Positions 7,600 through 8,106 of a stretch of 8,106 bases of DNA are shown here, piece after piece. Source of the DNA: DAISIL01 sp036822015 (lineage in GTDB: Bacteria > Bacteroidota > Bacteroidia > Cytophagales > Bernardetiaceae); the NCBI GenBank assembly GCA_036822015.1, contig DAISIL010000094.1:1-8106 (forward strand), in the 5' to 3' direction. Under the pieces are notes generated by a model. The model saw only the letters and a program-made list of their open reading frames with translations, was not told where the DNA came from and did no database searches. Position 1 is the first letter of the stretch. The number at the start of each line of letters is the position of its first letter. Both the position numbers and the translations under genes were made by a program.

Positions 7600-8106
7600 T
7601 CACTCCTTCAAAAACCCATACGCATATATTTTGGGTTTTATCTGGTCAGCCAGACCGTTGAGCTTGTCTCGCAAAGTGCCGATGTATGCCATGTATGTTT
7701 TGTCATCACTTCTTGAGTTCATCCTCCCTTTGTCGTTTCTGCCCTGAAAGTGCGCCCTGATGTCGTACAAACTGGCGTTTACGTTTACGTGGGCCTGGCC
7801 GTGGTAATACCTCCAAAGCTCCCGACCGGCATCAAAAACAGCGGTGGCCGCCGCCGAAAACTCCCTTTTTAGGGGCGGTTGGCTCACCTGACCAAACAGC
7901 TCGGACTCATCCATCATCTTGATCTTGCCGTTGATAAAATCCGTCATAAAATGACTTTCAAAACGAGCCTGGGCGTTCACTTCTTGCTCCGTGAAGGGAA
8001 TCCAGTGGTTTGTGCCTGCTTCGCTGCTGATCTTATTTTGGCCGTGAAATAATGTAAAAGCCAAACAGTCGTTTTGAAATTCCGTATCTGTCTGCCAACC
8101 GTTGTT
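7600..8106 (-). CDS. C-terminal part of a probable large DNA methyltransferase/restriction-type protein (5' end outside window)
   Basis: The reading frame runs leftward, is open right to the window edge and ends at TGA (7602-7600), so only the last ~168 residues are visible. The TTG at 8064 is not a real start, because sense sequence in the same frame continues upstream to the edge (NNGWQTDTEFQNDC). Recognisable stretches are FTLFHGQN, GTNHWIPFTEQEV, FESHFM, GRELWRYYH, NASLYDIRAHFQGRNDKGRM and a C-terminal YGFLKE. From memory these occur near the C-terminus of large Bacteroidota proteins annotated as Eco57I-like or N6-adenine DNA methyltransferases. The catalytic motifs (such as NPPY) would be further upstream and cannot be seen, so the enzymatic call is by resemblance only. 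The gene converges on the propeller-phosphatase gene with a 15-nt gap (7585-7599) and no obvious terminator between them. If the assignment holds, a DNA-level defence gene sits near the RNA-level Cas13b. Confidence 0.5.
   Translation of the reverse strand, partial: NNGWQTDTEFQNDCLAFTLFHGQNKISSEAGTNHWIPFTEQEVNAQARFESHFMTDFINGKIKMMDESELFGQVSQPPLKREFSAAATAVFDAGRELWRYYHGQAHVNVNASLYDIRAHFQGRNDKGRMNSRSDDKTYMAYIGTLRDKLNGLADQIKPKIYAYGFLKE

Noticed and set aside
8023..8064. TTG at 8064 as the true start of the leftward gene
   Set aside because: The same frame stays open for 14 more codons to the window edge with protein-like sequence (GWQTDTEFQNDC), so the gene is truncated by the window.

Overview
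The window looks like part of a Bacteroidota chromosome, probably a Saprospiria- or Cytophagales-like lineage, although the exact taxon cannot be read from the sequence. Three things point there: a Cas13b effector (type VI-B CRISPR is mostly found in Bacteroidota), a two-propeller/Y_Y_Y sensor protein typical of that phylum, and a TAnnTTTG promoter box in place of a sigma70 -10 box.

Layout. Bases 1-53 are the downstream end of a CRISPR array: 17 nt of the last spacer and one complete 36-nt terminal repeat (18-53). The repeat has the GTTGT...ACAAC ends and internal stem expected of type VI-B direct repeats. Four bases later comes a strong intrinsic terminator (58-100). After a short A/T-rich leader, bases 236-3787 encode a full-length Cas13b of about 1183 aa. 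It has one HEPN R-x4-H motif near each end (RNFFSH and RNKLIH). After a 59-nt gap with a probable promoter, bases 3847-7584 encode a secreted/membrane sensor of about 1245 aa: signal peptide, fourteen beta-propeller blades, Y_Y_Y domain, transmembrane helix, coiled coil, GAF domain and SpoIIE/PP2C-type serine phosphatase. Converging on it from the other strand is the 3' end of another gene (7600 to the window edge). Its product resembles the C-terminal part of large N6-adenine DNA methyltransferase/restriction proteins.

How they work together. The array and cas13b form a minimal type VI-B RNA-targeting immune module. The repeat orientation and the one-sided terminator both indicate array transcription rightward, ending before cas13b, so crRNA and effector mRNA are probably separate transcripts. 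No csx27 or csx28 accessory gene lies between the array and cas13b or directly downstream. If present, it is outside the window. The propeller phosphatase is probably a signalling gene unrelated to CRISPR. The partial gene at the right end may be a second defence gene, which would make this a small defence island, but that is an inference.
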